A stretch of DNA of 64,000 nt from Rhodothermaceae bacterium. Lineage in GTDB: Bacteria > Bacteroidota > Rhodothermia > Rhodothermales > Bin80. This document shows positions 45,570 through 57,996 of the stretch, piece by piece. The position numbers and the translations under genes are program-made. The notes under the pieces were generated by a model. That model saw only the letters and a list, made by a program, of their open reading frames with translations, had not been told where the DNA came from and did no database searches. Position 1 is the first letter of the stretch. Each line of letters opens with the position of its first letter. Location: contig VXSC01000032.1 of NCBI GenBank assembly GCA_009838195.1, positions 52,060 to 116,059 on the forward strand, read 5' to 3'.

Positions 45570-47330
45570 ATGGAAACTACCGTACCGTCTACAGATATTC
45601 GATATGAACCGAATGAAACCCCGCCACTGCCTCTTACCATTGGCCTGGGTTTTCAAATGGCACTCCTAAGTATTGCCGGTATCGTGCTGACCCCAGCCGT
45701 TGTGATTCGTGCTGGAGGCGGAAGTGACGAGTACCTAGCTTGGGCCGTTTTTGCTGCAGTAGTGGTCAGCGGAATTTCCACCATCCTCCAGGCTTTAGGG
45801 AAATTCAGAATTGGCGCCGGCTATGTCCTGCTCATGGGAACGTCAGGAGCGTTTATTGGAATTTGTATTGGGGCGTTAAATGAAAGTGGTCCAGCCACTA
45901 TGGCGGCCTTGGTGATCGTTTCCTCACTCCTTCAACTTCTCTTTGCCACCAAGCTTTCCAAGTTCAGGCGAGTCCTGACTCCCACGGTGACGGGCACAGT
46001 CATTATGCTTATCGCTGTGACCGTCATGCCCATCTTGTTCGAAATGATGAGTCAGATTCCGGAAGGAACCTCCTTGTCAGGAGCAGCCGTTAGTGTAGGT
46101 ACTGCGCTGATCATCATGGTCCTCCTCGCAATCAAGGCAAGGGGGATCCTTCGGCTATGGGCACCAATGATTGGCGTTCTCGCTGGAACTATTGTCTCCG
46201 GTTTTTATGGCCTTTATGATGTCCAATCTATTCAAGATGCCGAATGGATTGGAATTCCCTCCATAGCAGGGTGGCCGGGTATGGACCTAACGTTTAGCCC
46301 CATCTTCTGGGCTTTCCTCCCCGCCTTTATTTTTGTTACCATGATCGGGGCCATTGAGACGGTCGGAGATTCGATCGCAATCCAGCGGGTCTCTTGGCGA
46401 AACCCTCGCGCATCGGATTTTCGTACGGTACAGGGAGCACTCATGGCTGACGGGATCGGCAACTTTCTCTCGGGAGTCACGGCAACGATTCCCAACACAA
46501 CTTACTCCAGCTCCGTCTCAGTGGTTGAACTGACCGGCGTTGCTTCCAAGGCTTGCGGAGTTGCGATTGGGATCATCTTCATTTTTCTGTCGGTGAATCC
46601 CAAATTCCTTGCCGCAATTCTTGCAATCCCCGCGCCCGTAGTGGGTGCGTTCGTGACCGTTTTGATTGCGATGCTCTTTGTGCTGGGGATGAAGATTGTG
46701 ATTCAGGACGGAATTAACTATCGAAGTGGGTTGATTTGCGGGATCTCATTCTGGATTGGATCTGGGCTTCAAAATCGCGCCATTTTTCCAGAATTTTTTG
46801 ACGGCTTGGCTGCTGGGGCATTCGAAAATGGAATGGTGAGCGGTGGACTCATTGCCATTTTACTGACAATTCTGTCCGAACTGACTTTCAAGGCCCGGAA
46901 ACGTATTCAAACGAGCCTGAGCGTTGATGCACTTCCCGAACTGCAAGCCTTCATTCGCAAATTTTCCAAAAGCCATTCCTGGTCATCCGGTTTCACAATT
47001 CGCGTTGAGGGGGCAGTTGAGGAAGCACTCCTGATCTTATGTAGCCAAACCGACCCAGACATAAAAGATGGGGTCCTTCAACTGATGATCAAAGGGGAAT
47101 CAGATCGGGCGACTTTAGAATTTGTCGCTGCAGATTCTACCGAAAATCTTCAGGATCGAATTGCACTTATGGGATCCGATATCTCCTCCGTAAATCTTGA
47201 AAGAGATATATCCCTCCGAATGCTGAAACACCTGACCACCTCTGTACGCCATGAGCGTTATCATGGGACCGAGATCATCGTTCTGGAAGTACACAAGTCA
47301 ACTGCAATCCCTAACGAGATTGCAGTCTAA
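45570..47330 (+). CDS. NCS2-family nucleobase permease with C-terminal ATPase-like domain
   Basis: The protein has 586 residues from ATG 45570 (TTG two codons earlier is possible). About 440 residues form the 12-14 helix NCS2 transporter: GFQMALLSIAGIVLTPAVV, ETVGDSIAIQRVS and a serine-rich VTATIPNTTYSSSVSVVELTGV segment. Members carry uracil, xanthine or urate with H+ or Na+. From about 450 a soluble tail (VEGAVEEALLIL, then ATLEFVAADS and ISLRMLKHLTTS, ending GTEIIVLEV) looks like a degenerate GHKL/RsbW-type ATPase. This tail is absent in classical NCS2 proteins. Confidence 0.88.
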   Translation: METTVPSTDIRYEPNETPPLPLTIGLGFQMALLSIAGIVLTPAVVIRAGGGSDEYLAWAVFAAVVVSGISTILQALGKFRIGAGYVLLMGTSGAFIGICIGALNESGPATMAALVIVSSLLQLLFATKLSKFRRVLTPTVTGTVIMLIAVTVMPILFEMMSQIPEGTSLSGAAVSVGTALIIMVLLAIKARGILRLWAPMIGVLAGTIVSGFYGLYDVQSIQDAEWIGIPSIAGWPGMDLTFSPIFWAFLPAFIFVTMIGAIETVGDSIAIQRVSWRNPRASDFRTVQGALMADGIGNFLSGVTATIPNTTYSSSVSVVELTGVASKACGVAIGIIFIFLSVNPKFLAAILAIPAPVVGAFVTVLIAMLFVLGMKIVIQDGINYRSGLICGISFWIGSGLQNRAIFPEFFDGLAAGAFENGMVSGGLIAILLTILSELTFKARKRIQTSLSVDALPELQAFIRKFSKSHSWSSGFTIRVEGAVEEALLILCSQTDPDIKDGVLQLMIKGESDRATLEFVAADSTENLQDRIALMGSDISSVNLERDISLRMLKHLTTSVRHERYHGTEIIVLEVHKSTAIPNEIAV

Positions 47331-47343
47331 TGGGCGAGGCCAA

Positions 47344-50300
47344 CTAAACCTTGAGTTCCAGCACCGGCTTGACCCTCTTGATCGGGGGCTGGCTGGGAGC
47401 TGAATCGCCTCCTGCAGACTGCTCAATGTCAGCACTAATTGAGGCTTGCAGTTCTTCCAGTTCACTCTTGGAGCCGACCACAATATCGCGGAATCGACGT
47501 TGTCCCGTTCCGGCTGGAATCAAGTGGCCAACAATTACATTTTCCTTGAGTCCGTAAAGCGGGTCAACTTTCGCTGCGATTGCTGCCTCTGTGAGCACCT
47601 TGGTAGTTTCCTGGAATGAGGCGGCCGATATGAACGAGTCAGTCGCAAGAGCTGCCTGCGTGATCCCCAAAAGTATTGGTTCCCCAACAGCGGGCTGCGC
47701 TTCACGTACAGTAACCTCTTTGATATCCCGTCGCTTCATTTCTGAATTCACCTCTCGCAGCTGGCGTCGATCTACCAGAGAACCGATACGCAGTCCCGAG
47801 TCTCCTGCATCCGTAACCACAAACTTGTCATAAAGGGCATCGTTGAGCTCTTCAAGCTGGAATCGTGCGATTCCTTCCTCTTCCAGAAGTGTTGTATCGC
47901 CTGGATCGGTAACACGTATTTTCTGCATCATCTGACGCACAATTACTTCAATGTGCTTGTCATTGATGGCAACCCCCTGCAACCTGTATACCTCCTGAAT
48001 CTCATTCACGAGATATTCCTGCACTGCTCGAGCACCTTTAATTCGAAGGATATCCCTTGGGGAAATCTGTCCATCCGAAAGCGCATCCCCGGCACGAACA
48101 AAATCATGCTCATTGACCAGAATATGCTTCTGCAGCGAAACAAGATAGGAGTGCTCATCTATCCCATCACGACTCGTGACGATAACTTCCTGTGCACCAC
48201 GCTTCCTGCCACCAAAACTCACTACCCCATCAATCTCGCTGACTACAGCAGCGTCGGTTGGTGTCCGTGCTTCAAAAAGTTCAGTCACACGAGGCAAGCC
48301 ACCTGTAATATCACGAGTCCTGGCCGACTGCCTCGGGATTTTTGCCAATACTTCGCCCGCCTGCACAAAATCTCCCTCATTCACCTGTAATCGTGCACGA
48401 ACCGGCAACGGATATTCCCGATGACTATCGTCATCCATAAATACCCGAAGTGCAGGAGTGAGTGAACGCTCTCTGCTCTCAATAATTACCTTATCCTTTC
48501 GGCCAATGAACTTGTCAGATTCTTCCCGTAATGTTGTGCCTTCAATAATGTCCTGGAATTGGATAGAGCCAGACACTTCAGATAAAATCACACTATTGTA
48601 GGGATCCCAACCGGCAAGAACCGCGTCCTTATCCACCATTTCCCCATCTGATACAAGGACTTCGGCACCAAACGGAATGATGGACGCAAACAGCTGTCGA
48701 TTTTCCTCGTCAACGATGCGAATCTCACCTTGTCGGGTGAGAACAATTTCCGCTGGGCCATCGGCACTCTCAAGTGAAACCGTGCGCAAATTTTCAAAGA
48801 CCACCCGGCCTCCGAATTTGCTTCTGATTGTGCTGTCTGCCTCAATCCGACTGGCGGTCCCACCAACGTGAAACGTACGCAGGGTCAGCTGTGTACCTGG
48901 TTCACCAATGGATTGTGCTGCCACAATACCGACTGCCTCCCCCGACTCCACAAGCCGCCCGGTACCCAGGTTACGCCCATAACACAAAGAACATGTGCCC
49001 CGCTTCTCTTCGCAGGTAAGGACGGAACGAATTTCTACCCGTTCAATGCTGGTTCCCGCAATATGCTTGGCCTTTTCTTCATCAATCATCTCATTGGCAA
49101 GCACAATCACTTGATCCGTAAGTGGATCACGCACATCATGCAATGATACGCGGCCAAGAATCCGGTCCGCTAGTGGTTCCACGACCGTCTCATTGTCCTT
49201 GAGTGAAGTAATTCCAATCCCTCGCAATGTACCGCAGTCATATGACGTAATCGTCACATCCTGTGCTACATCTACAAGACGACGAGTCAAATAACCGGCA
49301 TCCGCAGTTTTGAGGGCCGTATCTGCAAGGCCTTTTCGTGCACCGTGTGTTGAGATGAAGTACTCCAGCACCGACAATCCTTCCTTGAAATTTGACACAA
49401 TCGGGTTTTCGATGATCTCGCCTGCAGAGCCAACCAAGCTTTTTTGCGGCTTCGCCATAAGCCCACGCATTCCCCCCAATTGCCGGATCTGCTCTTTTGA
49501 ACCACGAGCGCCTGAATCCGCCATCATGTAGATTGCATTAAAGCCATCTTCATGCTCTTTCAGCGTATCAAAGAGAACCTCAGATACGCTATTGTTCGTC
49601 CGGGTCCAGATATCTATAACCTTGTTATAGCGCTCATTATCAGTGATATAGCCTTCCTCGTAATTATCATAGGCCTTGGCAACCTCGGTCTCCGCCGTGT
49701 TGATGAGGTCCATCTTTTTATCTGGAACAACGATGTCTGCCAGTGAAAAGGTGAGTCCAGCCGTTGTCGCACGCTCAAAGCCAGCCCGCTTAATTTCATC
49801 CAGAAAACGAGCAGTCTGTGGGAAGTCTGTCGCCGTCAATACCTCTCCGATGATACGCCTCAGATTCTTTTTCGTCAGCACATCATTGATATAGGGCACA
49901 CCATCCGGCACAACTTCATTAAACAATACGCGGCCGACCGTTGTATCGATGACCTCTCCCGTACTCAATCGGACCTTGATTTTGGCATGAACATCAACCA
50001 TTTGCTGATCAAAGGCCTGTCGGACCTCTGATAAAGAGGAAAGCTTCATCCCCTCCCCTTTGCAACCCGAACGTGATTTTGTCAGGTAGTACAGACCAAG
50101 AACCATATCCTGTGTCGGTACTGTAATGGGACCACCATGAGCTGGCGAGAGGATGTTGTGGCTTGACAACATCAAAATCATTGCCTCCATGCATGCATCA
50201 TGCCCCAATGGGACATGAACAGCCATCTGGTCCCCATCAAAGTCAGCATTAAATGCCGTACACACAAGGGGATGTAGCTGGATCGCTTTTCCTTCTGTCA

Positions 50301-51663
50301 GGACCGGCTGGAATGCCTGAAAACCCAGTCGATGGAGCGTGGGTGCTCGGTTCAGCATAACCGGACGTCCCTGAATTACTTTTTCCAGAATGTCCCAGAC
50401 CTCTGACGTTCGTTTGTCAACGATCTTCTTGGCACTTTTCACGGTTTTGACAATGCCTCGCTCAATCAGCTTTCTGATCACAAATGGCTTAAATAACTCG
50501 ACAGCCATTTCTTTCGGGATACCACACTGGTGCAAATCAAGCTCCGGGCCTACCACAATGACGGAGCGCCCAGAGTAGTCTACGCGTTTCCCCAACAGAT
50601 TCTGGCGGAAGCGTCCCTGCTTCCCCTTGAGCATATCCGAAAGGCTTTTTAATGCCCGATTCGAATCGCTGCGCACTGCATTTACCTTTCGGGAATTATC
50701 AAATAGACTGTCCACAGCCTCCTGAAGCATCCGTTTTTCATTCCGCAGTATCACTTCCGGCGCTTTAATATCAATCAGGCGTTGCAGCCTGTTGTTGCGA
50801 ATGATCACTCGGCGGTAAAGATCATTCAGGTCACTCGTAGCAAACCTGCCACCTTCCAGGGGAACCAGAGGGCGTAGCTCAGGCGGAATTACAGGAATCA
50901 CACGCAGGACCATCCACTCTGGATAATTATCTAACCGCCGATTCGCATCTCTGAAGGCCTCCACCACAGTCAGACGCTTAATCGCATCTGCTTTGCGCTG
51001 CTGGCTGCTTTCCGTCTTGATCTGAAATCTGAGCTCATGCGAAAGCTCTTCCAATCGAAGGCGCTTCAACATAAATTCAATCGCCTCACCCCCGATCATC
51101 GCAATAAACTTCTCGGGATCATCATCAGAGAGACGATTATTGTCTTCTCTGATCTTGTACAGGATCTCGTAATAGTCCTCTTCTTTCAGAAGTTGGTTGT
51201 CCTCAATTCCATGTTCAGCGGCGCACCCGGCCTGGACAACCACATATTCCTCAAAGTAAATGACTTTCTCCAGCTTCTTCGTCCGAATATTGAGCAGGTG
51301 CCCAATCTTGTTCGGCATAGTACGGAAGTACCAGATATGCACAACAGGAACAGACAAGGCAATATGCCCCATGCGCTCACGTCGCACACTCTTTTGGGTC
51401 ACTTCCACACCACAGCGATCACAAATAATTCCCTTGTAGCGAATGCGTTTGTACTTGCTGCAGTAGCACTCCCAATCTTTGACGGGACCAAAAATGCGCT
51501 CGCAGAACAGCCCATCCTTCTCGGGCTTAAAACTGCGATAATTAATCGTCTCCGGCTTAAGAACCTCACCATGACTCCGATCCAGAATTGTCTCTGGCGA
51601 AGCAAGGTTAATGGTGATGGATGAAAAAGCTTTACTCTGTGATGGGGTATTCCCGTACGGCAT
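47344..51663 (-). CDS. rpoC: DNA-directed RNA polymerase subunit beta'
   Basis: The protein has 1439 residues from ATG 51663; the frame extends 15 codons further but into the rpoB-rpoC gap. An N-terminal zinc ribbon ([20 protein letters not shown], four Cys) and the catalytic [12 protein letters not shown] with its three Asp are intact. A second zinc site [12 protein letters not shown] follows. The C-terminus has the usual [10 protein letters not shown] segment. It lies 47 bases downstream of rpoB and ends 13 bases from the convergent permease gene, leaving no room for a long terminator. Confidence 0.98.
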   Translation of the reverse strand: MPYGNTPSQSKAFSSITINLASPETILDRSHGEVLKPETINYRSFKPEKDGLFCERIFGPVKDWECYCSKYKRIRYKGIICDRCGVEVTQKSVRRERMGHIALSVPVVHIWYFRTMPNKIGHLLNIRTKKLEKVIYFEEYVVVQAGCAAEHGIEDNQLLKEEDYYEILYKIREDNNRLSDDDPEKFIAMIGGEAIEFMLKRLRLEELSHELRFQIKTESSQQRKADAIKRLTVVEAFRDANRRLDNYPEWMVLRVIPVIPPELRPLVPLEGGRFATSDLNDLYRRVIIRNNRLQRLIDIKAPEVILRNEKRMLQEAVDSLFDNSRKVNAVRSDSNRALKSLSDMLKGKQGRFRQNLLGKRVDYSGRSVIVVGPELDLHQCGIPKEMAVELFKPFVIRKLIERGIVKTVKSAKKIVDKRTSEVWDILEKVIQGRPVMLNRAPTLHRLGFQAFQPVLTEGKAIQLHPLVCTAFNADFDGDQMAVHVPLGHDACMEAMILMLSSHNILSPAHGGPITVPTQDMVLGLYYLTKSRSGCKGEGMKLSSLSEVRQAFDQQMVDVHAKIKVRLSTGEVIDTTVGRVLFNEVVPDGVPYINDVLTKKNLRRIIGEVLTATDFPQTARFLDEIKRAGFERATTAGLTFSLADIVVPDKKMDLINTAETEVAKAYDNYEEGYITDNERYNKVIDIWTRTNNSVSEVLFDTLKEHEDGFNAIYMMADSGARGSKEQIRQLGGMRGLMAKPQKSLVGSAGEIIENPIVSNFKEGLSVLEYFISTHGARKGLADTALKTADAGYLTRRLVDVAQDVTITSYDCGTLRGIGITSLKDNETVVEPLADRILGRVSLHDVRDPLTDQVIVLANEMIDEEKAKHIAGTSIERVEIRSVLTCEEKRGTCSLCYGRNLGTGRLVESGEAVGIVAAQSIGEPGTQLTLRTFHVGGTASRIEADSTIRSKFGGRVVFENLRTVSLESADGPAEIVLTRQGEIRIVDEENRQLFASIIPFGAEVLVSDGEMVDKDAVLAGWDPYNSVILSEVSGSIQFQDIIEGTTLREESDKFIGRKDKVIIESRERSLTPALRVFMDDDSHREYPLPVRARLQVNEGDFVQAGEVLAKIPRQSARTRDITGGLPRVTELFEARTPTDAAVVSEIDGVVSFGGRKRGAQEVIVTSRDGIDEHSYLVSLQKHILVNEHDFVRAGDALSDGQISPRDILRIKGARAVQEYLVNEIQEVYRLQGVAINDKHIEVIVRQMMQKIRVTDPGDTTLLEEEGIARFQLEELNDALYDKFVVTDAGDSGLRIGSLVDRRQLREVNSEMKRRDIKEVTVREAQPAVGEPILLGITQAALATDSFISAASFQETTKVLTEAAIAAKVDPLYGLKENVIVGHLIPAGTGQRRFRDIVVGSKSELEELQASISADIEQSAGGDSAPSQPPIKRVKPVLELKV

Positions 51664-51710
51664 AATGCGGTCAACCTGGCTATTTAGAGTTGAATGGGTA
51701 ACGACCAATC

Positions 51711-54700
51711 TTACTGGTCAAGTGACACCTCGAGACCGAGTCCCTGAAGCTCCCGGACGAGCACGTTAAAGCTCTCCGGGATACCAGCCGATGGCATATT
51801 CTCACCCTTAACGATACATTCATATGCCTTTGATCGGCCATGAACGTCATCACTCTTATAGGTGAGCATCTCCTGTAATACATTGGAAGCTCCATAGGCA
51901 TACATTGCCCAGACTTCCATTTCTCCCAACCGCTGACCACCAAACTGTGCCTTACCTCCCAGCGGTTGCTGGGTGATGAGGCTATACGGGCCAATGGAGC
52001 GGGCATGAATTTTATCGTCGACTAAATGGCTAAGCTTCAGCATATAAATTTGGCCAACCGTTGTCTTTTGGTCGAACGGTTCCCCCGTCAAGCCATCATA
52101 CAACTGCGTCCTTCCGTCCACGGGTAAACCTGCTTCCTCCATATTTTCGATCAGGTCTTGCATCGTTGGCCCATCGAAACTTGGCGTTGCAAAGCGCTTC
52201 CCTAGCTTCGCACCTGCCCAGCCAAGAAGGGTCTCATAAATCTGCCCCAAATTCATTCGGGAGGGGACTCCAAGAGGGTTGAGTACGATATCAACCGGCG
52301 TACCATCCTCAAGGAATGGCATGTCTTCCACCGGAACAATACGAGCTACTACCCCCTTGTTGCCGTGTCGCCCGGCCATCTTATCTCCTACCTGAATCTT
52401 ACGCTTCTTGGCCACATAGACTTTAGCGAGTTGGACAATTCCTGGAGAGAGTTCGTCTCCCATTTGTGCCCGATGGCGCTCACGTTTGAATTTGGCATCA
52501 ATCTGATCGAAGGCTTTATTGAAATTCTCAAACAACTTCTTCAGATGATTGTCTGCCCCGCGTTTCCCTTTCACTGAGAAATGTGGATTCAACTCATATG
52601 GTTGGACATCCTTAAAGTCTGATTCCAGAATTTTTGCACCTTCCGACACGACAATTTCGCCGTGCTGAGACTCAAGATTAGTTTTTGCAGTGCATCCCTT
52701 CGAAAGTTCAAAAAATTTCTCCGAGAATTCCACTTGCAACTTCGTTAATTCACGCTCGAAGGTATTTTCGATCTCGGCAAGTTGCTGATGTTCGCGTTTC
52801 TTTGATTCAGGATCGGAACTGCGTCGACTGAAGAGTTGTGTGTCAATGACCACACCTTCCATCCCAGGAGGTGCTTTCAATGAAGCATCCTTCACATCAC
52901 CTGCCTTATCACCAAAGATTGCTCTAAGTAGCTTTTCTTCAGGAGTGGGATCGGTCTCCCCCTTTGGAGTGATCTTCCCGACAATGATATCCCCTGCCTT
53001 TACCTCCGCACCAACTCGTACGATTCCACGCTCATCCAGATCTTTGGTCGCTTCAACCGACACATTGGGAATCTCGCGTGTAAGCTCCTCCTGTCCGCGC
53101 TTCGTCTCTCTGACCTGTAGATCAAAGGCTTCAATATGCACGGAAGTAAAGACATCCTCTGAAACGAGGCGTTCGGAGAGTACGATTGCATCCTCAAAGT
53201 TGTAGCCTCGCCAAGGCATAAAGGCTACCAATACATTCTTACCAAGTGCCAGCTCTCCATTCTCGGTTCCAAAGCCATCCGTCAGAACCGTACCCTCTTC
53301 CACTTTCTGGCCGACCTTGACGATCGGCTTCTGATTGATACACGTGTCCTGATTCGTACGCCGGAACTTAGTAAGCATATATTCGGTCACCGGCTCCTTG
53401 AATGCTACTTTCTGTTCGACAGCAGACTGGTTATACCGAATTACAATCCGTGTCGAATCAACATACTCAACGACCCCTTTTCCTTCAGCGACTAGGGCAG
53501 CTCGCGAATCTCTTGCGACGCGCCCTTCCAATCCTGTACCCACGATTGGTGCCTCCGCACGAAGCAACGGAACCGCTTGTCGCTGCATGTTTGATCCCAT
53601 CAACGCACGGTTTGCATCGTCATGTTCAAGAAATGGAATAATTGACGCGCTCGGCGAAACAATCTGATTTGGAGCGATATCCATGAACTGAATCCGCTCC
53701 GGTCGTTCCGACGGAAATTCTCCTCGATGGCGACACCGCACCAATTCATCCAGAAAGCAGCCGTCCTCATCAATGCGGGCATTAGCCTGCGCAATGACTG
53801 CTTCATCTTCCTCCTCTGCAGAGAGATAGACAATGGAATCGGTTACTTTGCTATCGTCGACCCGCCGATAGGGCGTTTCAATGAACCCGAAATGATTGAT
53901 TCGTCCATGCACACAAAGTGAAGAGATCAGTCCAATATTCGGACCTTCCGGGGTTTCAATCGGGCAAAGCCGTCCGTAGTGTGTGTAGTGTACGTCACGA
54001 ACTTCAAATCCGGCACGTTCCCGTGTCAGTCCTCCGGGACCTAATGCCGACATCCGGCGCTTATGTGTTAACTCAGCCAATGGATTCGTTTGATCCATAT
54101 ACTGACTCAGCTGGTTTGTACCAAAGAACGTGTTGATTACACTCGAAATCGTCTTTGCATTGACCAGATCCTGAGGCGTCAACGAATCTGCATCCCGCGC
54201 ATTCATTCGCTCACGAATCGTGCGAGCCATGCGAGCCAACCCAAGCGAAAACTGGGCTCCCAATTGCTCTCCCACCGTACGTACTCGCCGGTTGCTCAGG
54301 TGGTCAATATCATCCAGTCCGGTTTGTTCAGAGCGTAACTCCAGCAGCCTGCGGATAATGGTAACAATATCTTCTTGCGTGAGCGTGACGGTTTCCGGGG
54401 GGACATTCAGCCCTAGGCGCTTGTTGATACGATAGCGTCCGACTGCTCCCAGGTCATATCGCTTCTCATTGAAAATGAGTCGGTCAAGTATATTTTTGGC
54501 CGCGTCAGAGTCCGGAGGATCACTATCGCGCAGCACCCGATACAGCTCTTCCAGTGCTTCCGACTGGTTACTTGCCGGATCGCGCCTGAGCGTCTTGATC
54601 AATGTGCTGATATCCAAGACACCATCATCATCTTCCTCATGCAGCAGGTAGACCTGATCTACCTTGTAGTTCCGTAGAGCAGTCCAGTCTTCCTCTTCAA

Positions 54701-55715
54701 GTTCATGATCTGCAGGCAAGATGACTCGATTGATCTTTTCTTCAATGATCTCACCCGTTGCCTGATTGATGTACTCAATCACATCGCCAGTTTCTTTGTC
54801 AATGTGCTCAATCATCTCACCGGTTTGTTTGTCAATAACTTCAACAAACTCACCTACGTCACGCGACTGATACTCGATGTCAAAACCGGTTTCACGTTCT
54901 TTATACCCAAGAAGCTCACCCGTTTTTTCGTCAATCACACGGATGGGAACAACTTTTCGAGTTACATCGAATGCCAACTTCGAGCCAATCAATTTTTTGA
55001 ACTCCCGCTTAAGGGTTGTGCTCGCACCTTTTGCCAGATCAAACAAACGAATGACCTCATCCGTCTCTCCAAACCCCATCGCCCGCAAGAGCGTCGTTAC
55101 TGGTAACTTCCTCTTACGGTCAATGTACGCCCACATCACATTCTGCACATCCGTGGAGAATTCGATCCAGGAGCCCCGGAACGGGATAATGCGTGCAGAA
55201 AAGAGCTCTGTCCCATTAGGGTGAATTGCACGTCCAAAGAATACACCAGGACTCCGGTGCAACTGCGAAACAACAACGCGTTCCGCACCATTGATCACAA
55301 ACGAGCCGCGCGAAGTCATCGCGGGCAAATCTCCTAGGTATACTTCTTGCTCAACTGCCTCTTCCGCCTCGTCCTCGTTTTCGTCCTCCTTTGCAGAAAG
55401 CCGCAGGGTCGCTTTGAGAGGGATTGCGTAATTCAATCCCTGTGCAAGACATTCCTCAATCGAATGCTTTGAGGCACCAAGCGAGTAATCAATAAACTCC
55501 AGGATATAGCGACCCTTGGTATCCTCAATCGGAAAATGACTCAAAAAGATTTGTTGCAATCCTTTTTCTTCCGAGCGCTGATCAGGGGGAAGCTTTGCTT
55601 GTACAAAGTCCTCGTAAGATTCAAGTTGTACACCCAAGAAATCCGGGTAATCCAAAACGGGACGCGAGCGAGCGAAGTTGACTCGCGTTGCATGCTGGCC
55701 ATTCTTATTGGACAT
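51711..55715 (-). CDS. rpoB: DNA-directed RNA polymerase subunit beta
   Basis: The protein has 1334 residues. The rifampicin-binding region (530-560) reads [19 protein letters not shown] at its start, with Q538, D541, H551, R554 and S556 all wild type, so no resistance mutation is evident. The C-terminal part has [19 protein letters not shown] and [13 protein letters not shown], as usual. Between about 255 and 330 there is an insert with four copies of an 11-residue motif (separate entry). The start follows the rplL stop by 85 bases that contain two hairpins. Confidence 0.98.
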   Translation of the reverse strand: MSNKNGQHATRVNFARSRPVLDYPDFLGVQLESYEDFVQAKLPPDQRSEEKGLQQIFLSHFPIEDTKGRYILEFIDYSLGASKHSIEECLAQGLNYAIPLKATLRLSAKEDENEDEAEEAVEQEVYLGDLPAMTSRGSFVINGAERVVVSQLHRSPGVFFGRAIHPNGTELFSARIIPFRGSWIEFSTDVQNVMWAYIDRKRKLPVTTLLRAMGFGETDEVIRLFDLAKGASTTLKREFKKLIGSKLAFDVTRKVVPIRVIDEKTGELLGYKERETGFDIEYQSRDVGEFVEVIDKQTGEMIEHIDKETGDVIEYINQATGEIIEEKINRVILPADHELEEEDWTALRNYKVDQVYLLHEEDDDGVLDISTLIKTLRRDPASNQSEALEELYRVLRDSDPPDSDAAKNILDRLIFNEKRYDLGAVGRYRINKRLGLNVPPETVTLTQEDIVTIIRRLLELRSEQTGLDDIDHLSNRRVRTVGEQLGAQFSLGLARMARTIRERMNARDADSLTPQDLVNAKTISSVINTFFGTNQLSQYMDQTNPLAELTHKRRMSALGPGGLTRERAGFEVRDVHYTHYGRLCPIETPEGPNIGLISSLCVHGRINHFGFIETPYRRVDDSKVTDSIVYLSAEEEDEAVIAQANARIDEDGCFLDELVRCRHRGEFPSERPERIQFMDIAPNQIVSPSASIIPFLEHDDANRALMGSNMQRQAVPLLRAEAPIVGTGLEGRVARDSRAALVAEGKGVVEYVDSTRIVIRYNQSAVEQKVAFKEPVTEYMLTKFRRTNQDTCINQKPIVKVGQKVEEGTVLTDGFGTENGELALGKNVLVAFMPWRGYNFEDAIVLSERLVSEDVFTSVHIEAFDLQVRETKRGQEELTREIPNVSVEATKDLDERGIVRVGAEVKAGDIIVGKITPKGETDPTPEEKLLRAIFGDKAGDVKDASLKAPPGMEGVVIDTQLFSRRSSDPESKKREHQQLAEIENTFERELTKLQVEFSEKFFELSKGCTAKTNLESQHGEIVVSEGAKILESDFKDVQPYELNPHFSVKGKRGADNHLKKLFENFNKAFDQIDAKFKRERHRAQMGDELSPGIVQLAKVYVAKKRKIQVGDKMAGRHGNKGVVARIVPVEDMPFLEDGTPVDIVLNPLGVPSRMNLGQIYETLLGWAGAKLGKRFATPSFDGPTMQDLIENMEEAGLPVDGRTQLYDGLTGEPFDQKTTVGQIYMLKLSHLVDDKIHARSIGPYSLITQQPLGGKAQFGGQRLGEMEVWAMYAYGASNVLQEMLTYKSDDVHGRSKAYECIVKGENMPSAGIPESFNVLVRELQGLGLEVSLDQ
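54738..54839 (-). repeat. Three tandem 11-residue repeats within RpoB, with a fourth copy upstream
   Basis: Residues 293-326 of RpoB hold [22 protein letters not shown] and [11 protein letters not shown] in tandem. A fourth, [11 protein letters not shown], lies at 260-270. The unit is x-I-D/N-x-x-T-G-E/D-x-I-E. The codons are not identical between copies, so this is an old amino-acid repeat and not a recent DNA slippage. Confidence 0.85.
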
Positions 55716-55749
55716 GTATGCCTAGGGGCTGGTAATAAATGTGGTCACC

Positions 55750-55790
55750 GGCAAACAGTTTGCCAGGAGCGGTGCTCAGGTGTTGCTGAG
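55750..55790 (-). other. Paired hairpins in the rplL-rpoB gap
   Basis: On the transcribed strand GGCAAAC / GTTTGCC (55764-55758 and 55756-55750) form a 7-base hairpin with a one-base centre, and CTCAG / CTGAG (55790-55786 and 55779-55775) form a second. They lie in the 85 bases between rplL and rpoB. In enterobacteria the same gap holds an attenuator and an RNase III site, so a similar role is possible; no T-run follows. Confidence 0.45.
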
Positions 55791-55800
55791 AGGATCAAAC

Positions 55801-56181
55801 CTACTTAATTTCGATCTCGGCACCTGCGGCTTCGAGACGTGTTTTTATTTCGTTGGCTTCTTCTTTTGAAGCACCCTCCTTGACGGGAGCAGGTACGCTG
55901 TCAACCAATGCCTTCGCTTCTTTCAAGCCCAGTCCAGTGATCGCGCGCACCTCTTTGATGACCCCGATCTTACTGCTTCCAAAGCCGCTGAGAACGACAT
56001 CAAAAGCGGTCTGCTCTTCAGCAGCGTCATCTTGGCCGCCACCAGCGCCTGGAGCGGCCACCGCCACCGCCGCAGCGGCGGGCTTAATGCCATACTCCGT
56101 CTCCAGGAGGGAAGCCAGATCGCTGGCTTCTTTGATTGTAAGGGATACCAACTGTTCAGCTAATTCTTTTAATTCTGCCAT
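55801..56181 (-). CDS. rplL: Ribosomal protein L7/L12
   Basis: The protein has 126 residues. The N-terminal dimerisation helix ([21 protein letters not shown]) is followed by an Ala/Gly-rich hinge ([15 protein letters not shown]) and the C-terminal domain [20 protein letters not shown], ending [10 protein letters not shown]. It forms the flexible stalk that binds elongation factors. It follows rplJ by 71 bases and precedes rpoB by 85. Confidence 0.98.
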   Translation of the reverse strand: MAELKELAEQLVSLTIKEASDLASLLETEYGIKPAAAAVAVAAPGAGGGQDDAAEEQTAFDVVLSGFGSSKIGVIKEVRAITGLGLKEAKALVDSVPAPVKEGASKEEANEIKTRLEAAGAEIEIK

Positions 56182-56252
56182 GATTTCATAAGTTTTCCGG
56201 CGGCGGTCTCAGCCGGCAAAAGCTGCGCCGCAGATTAAGGGGTTATGGCTGT

Positions 56253-56783
56253 TTAAGCCTCGTCACGGTCTTGCAATGATTCCAGGATCGCTATCAGATG
56301 GCTCCCCTGAGATTCAATTGCGGACACAACATTTTGGATTGGTGAAAGCAAAAGTGTTACCACTTCACCCAATAACTCCTCTTTGGACTTCAGAGAAGCT
56401 AATGCATCAATCTGACTCCCCTCAAAAAGGACTCCATCCACGATGGCAGCTCTTAGTTTGGGGAGATCTTGATTAGATTTTTTTCTGAATGTCTTGATCG
56501 CTCGCGCTGCAGCACTCGGCTCAACACTAATCGCTACCGCGGTAGGACCAAACAAATAGTCAAACGCCGCATCATAGCCACCGGTACTCTTCATCGCACG
56601 CTTCAACAGCGTGTTTTTGACTACGCGGTACTCCACCCCAGCATCACGCAAGACTTGGCGTAAATGACTGACCTCTTCCACATTGAGTCCCTTGTAATCA
56701 GTCACGTAAACTGAAGGATTATCCTCCAGCTTTTCTGTTAAAAGCGCAACTTCTTCTTCTTTTTGAGCTCTGGTCACGGACAT
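56253..56783 (-). CDS. rplJ: Ribosomal protein L10
   Basis: The protein has 176 residues, the usual length. It has VTDYKGLNVEEVSHLR, then VVKNTLLKRAM and GPTAVAISVE, the L10 fingerprint. The C-terminal helices anchor L7/L12 dimers to the ribosome. It starts only four bases after the rplA stop. There is therefore no separate leader of the type used for L10 autoregulation in E. coli before rplJ. Confidence 0.97.
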   Translation of the reverse strand: MSVTRAQKEEEVALLTEKLEDNPSVYVTDYKGLNVEEVSHLRQVLRDAGVEYRVVKNTLLKRAMKSTGGYDAAFDYLFGPTAVAISVEPSAAARAIKTFRKKSNQDLPKLRAAIVDGVLFEGSQIDALASLKSKEELLGEVVTLLLSPIQNVVSAIESQGSHLIAILESLQDRDEA

Positions 56784-56787
56784 CTAT

Positions 56788-57498
56788 TTATCGAGCAACA
56801 TTAATGGCTTCCGCGCACGATATTTCGACGGCGGGCCCCATACTGGTGGATAAGGTGATCGAACGAACATATGCACCCTTTGCGGATGCGGGGCGCAGGC
56901 GCAACACTTCCATCAGAAATGCCCGTGCATTTTCTTCAATCTGGGTTGCTGAAAAAGATACACGCCCGATCCCGGTGTGCAGGTTCCCCTGCTTATCAAC
57001 GCGAAAATCTATCTTCCCAGCCTTGACGGCCTTCACTGCGCCAGCAACATCCATCGTAACCGTTCCGCTTTTGGGATTAGGCATCAGTCCCCTTGGACCC
57101 AGTACCCGCCCTAGGCGGCCGATCTTGGACATTACGTTTGGAGTGGCAATCACTACATCAATATCTGTCCAGCCCTCCTGAATGCGCTTAACATAGTCAT
57201 CCAGACCTACGTGATCCGCTCCAGCAGATGTAGCTTCTTCCTGTTTGTCAGGACTTGCAAGGACAAGAACCCGGATTTCTTTTCCTGTTCCATGGGGTAA
57301 CGCCACACTCCCACGAACCATCTGGTCAGCATGACGTGGATCCACACCAAGTCGTAGGTCCAAATCTACTGATTCGTCAAACTTCGCAGTCTTAATACTC
57401 TTGAGTACGTCTGCAGCCTCTTGCAATGTGAATGGACCACCCCCTGCCTCCTGAATCACCTTCGAAGCATTCTGATAACGTTTTCCTTTCCTTGCCAT
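56788..57498 (-). CDS. rplA: Ribosomal protein L1
   Basis: The protein has 236 residues. It has [31 protein letters not shown] sequence ([12 protein letters not shown]) and the signature [22 protein letters not shown]. It shapes the L1 stalk that moves E-site tRNA, and in other bacteria it represses its own mRNA. It follows rplK by 57 bases and precedes rplJ by four. Confidence 0.98.
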   Translation of the reverse strand: MARKGKRYQNASKVIQEAGGGPFTLQEAADVLKSIKTAKFDESVDLDLRLGVDPRHADQMVRGSVALPHGTGKEIRVLVLASPDKQEEATSAGADHVGLDDYVKRIQEGWTDIDVVIATPNVMSKIGRLGRVLGPRGLMPNPKSGTVTMDVAGAVKAVKAGKIDFRVDKQGNLHTGIGRVSFSATQIEENARAFLMEVLRLRPASAKGAYVRSITLSTSMGPAVEISCAEAINVAR

Positions 57499-57555
57499 TG
57501 TAGTACTACAATTAAATAATTTCCTACAGATCTACTTGCCGGAGATAAGCAATAC

Positions 57556-57996
57556 CTAAGCCGGACGTCCCGTCACAATAATTCCCATTGACCGAGCAGT
57601 CCCGGCAATCATAGCCGCCCCTTTATCCAGATCAAACGCGTTCAGGTCATCCATTTTTTTCTGTGCAATATCACGGCAAGTATCCCAGGTCACGGTACCA
57701 ACTTTATTGCGGATGGAATCATCTGCACCCTTGTTGGCATCAATCGCCTGCAACAAAAGCACTGCAGCAGGGGGACTTTTGACGATGAAGGAGAAGGACT
57801 TGTCTGCATAGACACTGATCACCACGGGAAGCACCAGCCCCATGCGATCCTTGGTTGCCGCATTGAACTGATTACAAAAATCCATGATATTCAAGCCGTA
57901 TTGCCCGAGTGCGGGGCCAATGGGTGGAGCCGGATTCGCCTGCCCAGCCTTGACTTGAAGCTTGATAAGGTTTTCAACGGGTTTTCCTGCAGCCAT
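57556..57996 (-). CDS. rplK: Ribosomal protein L11
   Basis: The protein has 146 residues from ATG 57996; upstream codons in frame do not match the family. It has [34 protein letters not shown] sequence and the C-terminal [12 protein letters not shown]. It binds 23S rRNA at the GTPase centre. Promoter signals upstream (77-base gap to nusG) were searched for without a clear result. Confidence 0.97.
   Translation of the reverse strand: MAAGKPVENLIKLQVKAGQANPAPPIGPALGQYGLNIMDFCNQFNAATKDRMGLVLPVVISVYADKSFSFIVKSPPAAVLLLQAIDANKGADDSIRNKVGTVTWDTCRDIAQKKMDDLNAFDLDKGAAMIAGTARSMGIIVTGRPA

Noticed and set aside
51037..51624. 195-codon open frame on the plus strand opposite rpoC
   Set aside because: Antisense shadow of the conserved rpoC N-terminal region. 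No independent evidence.
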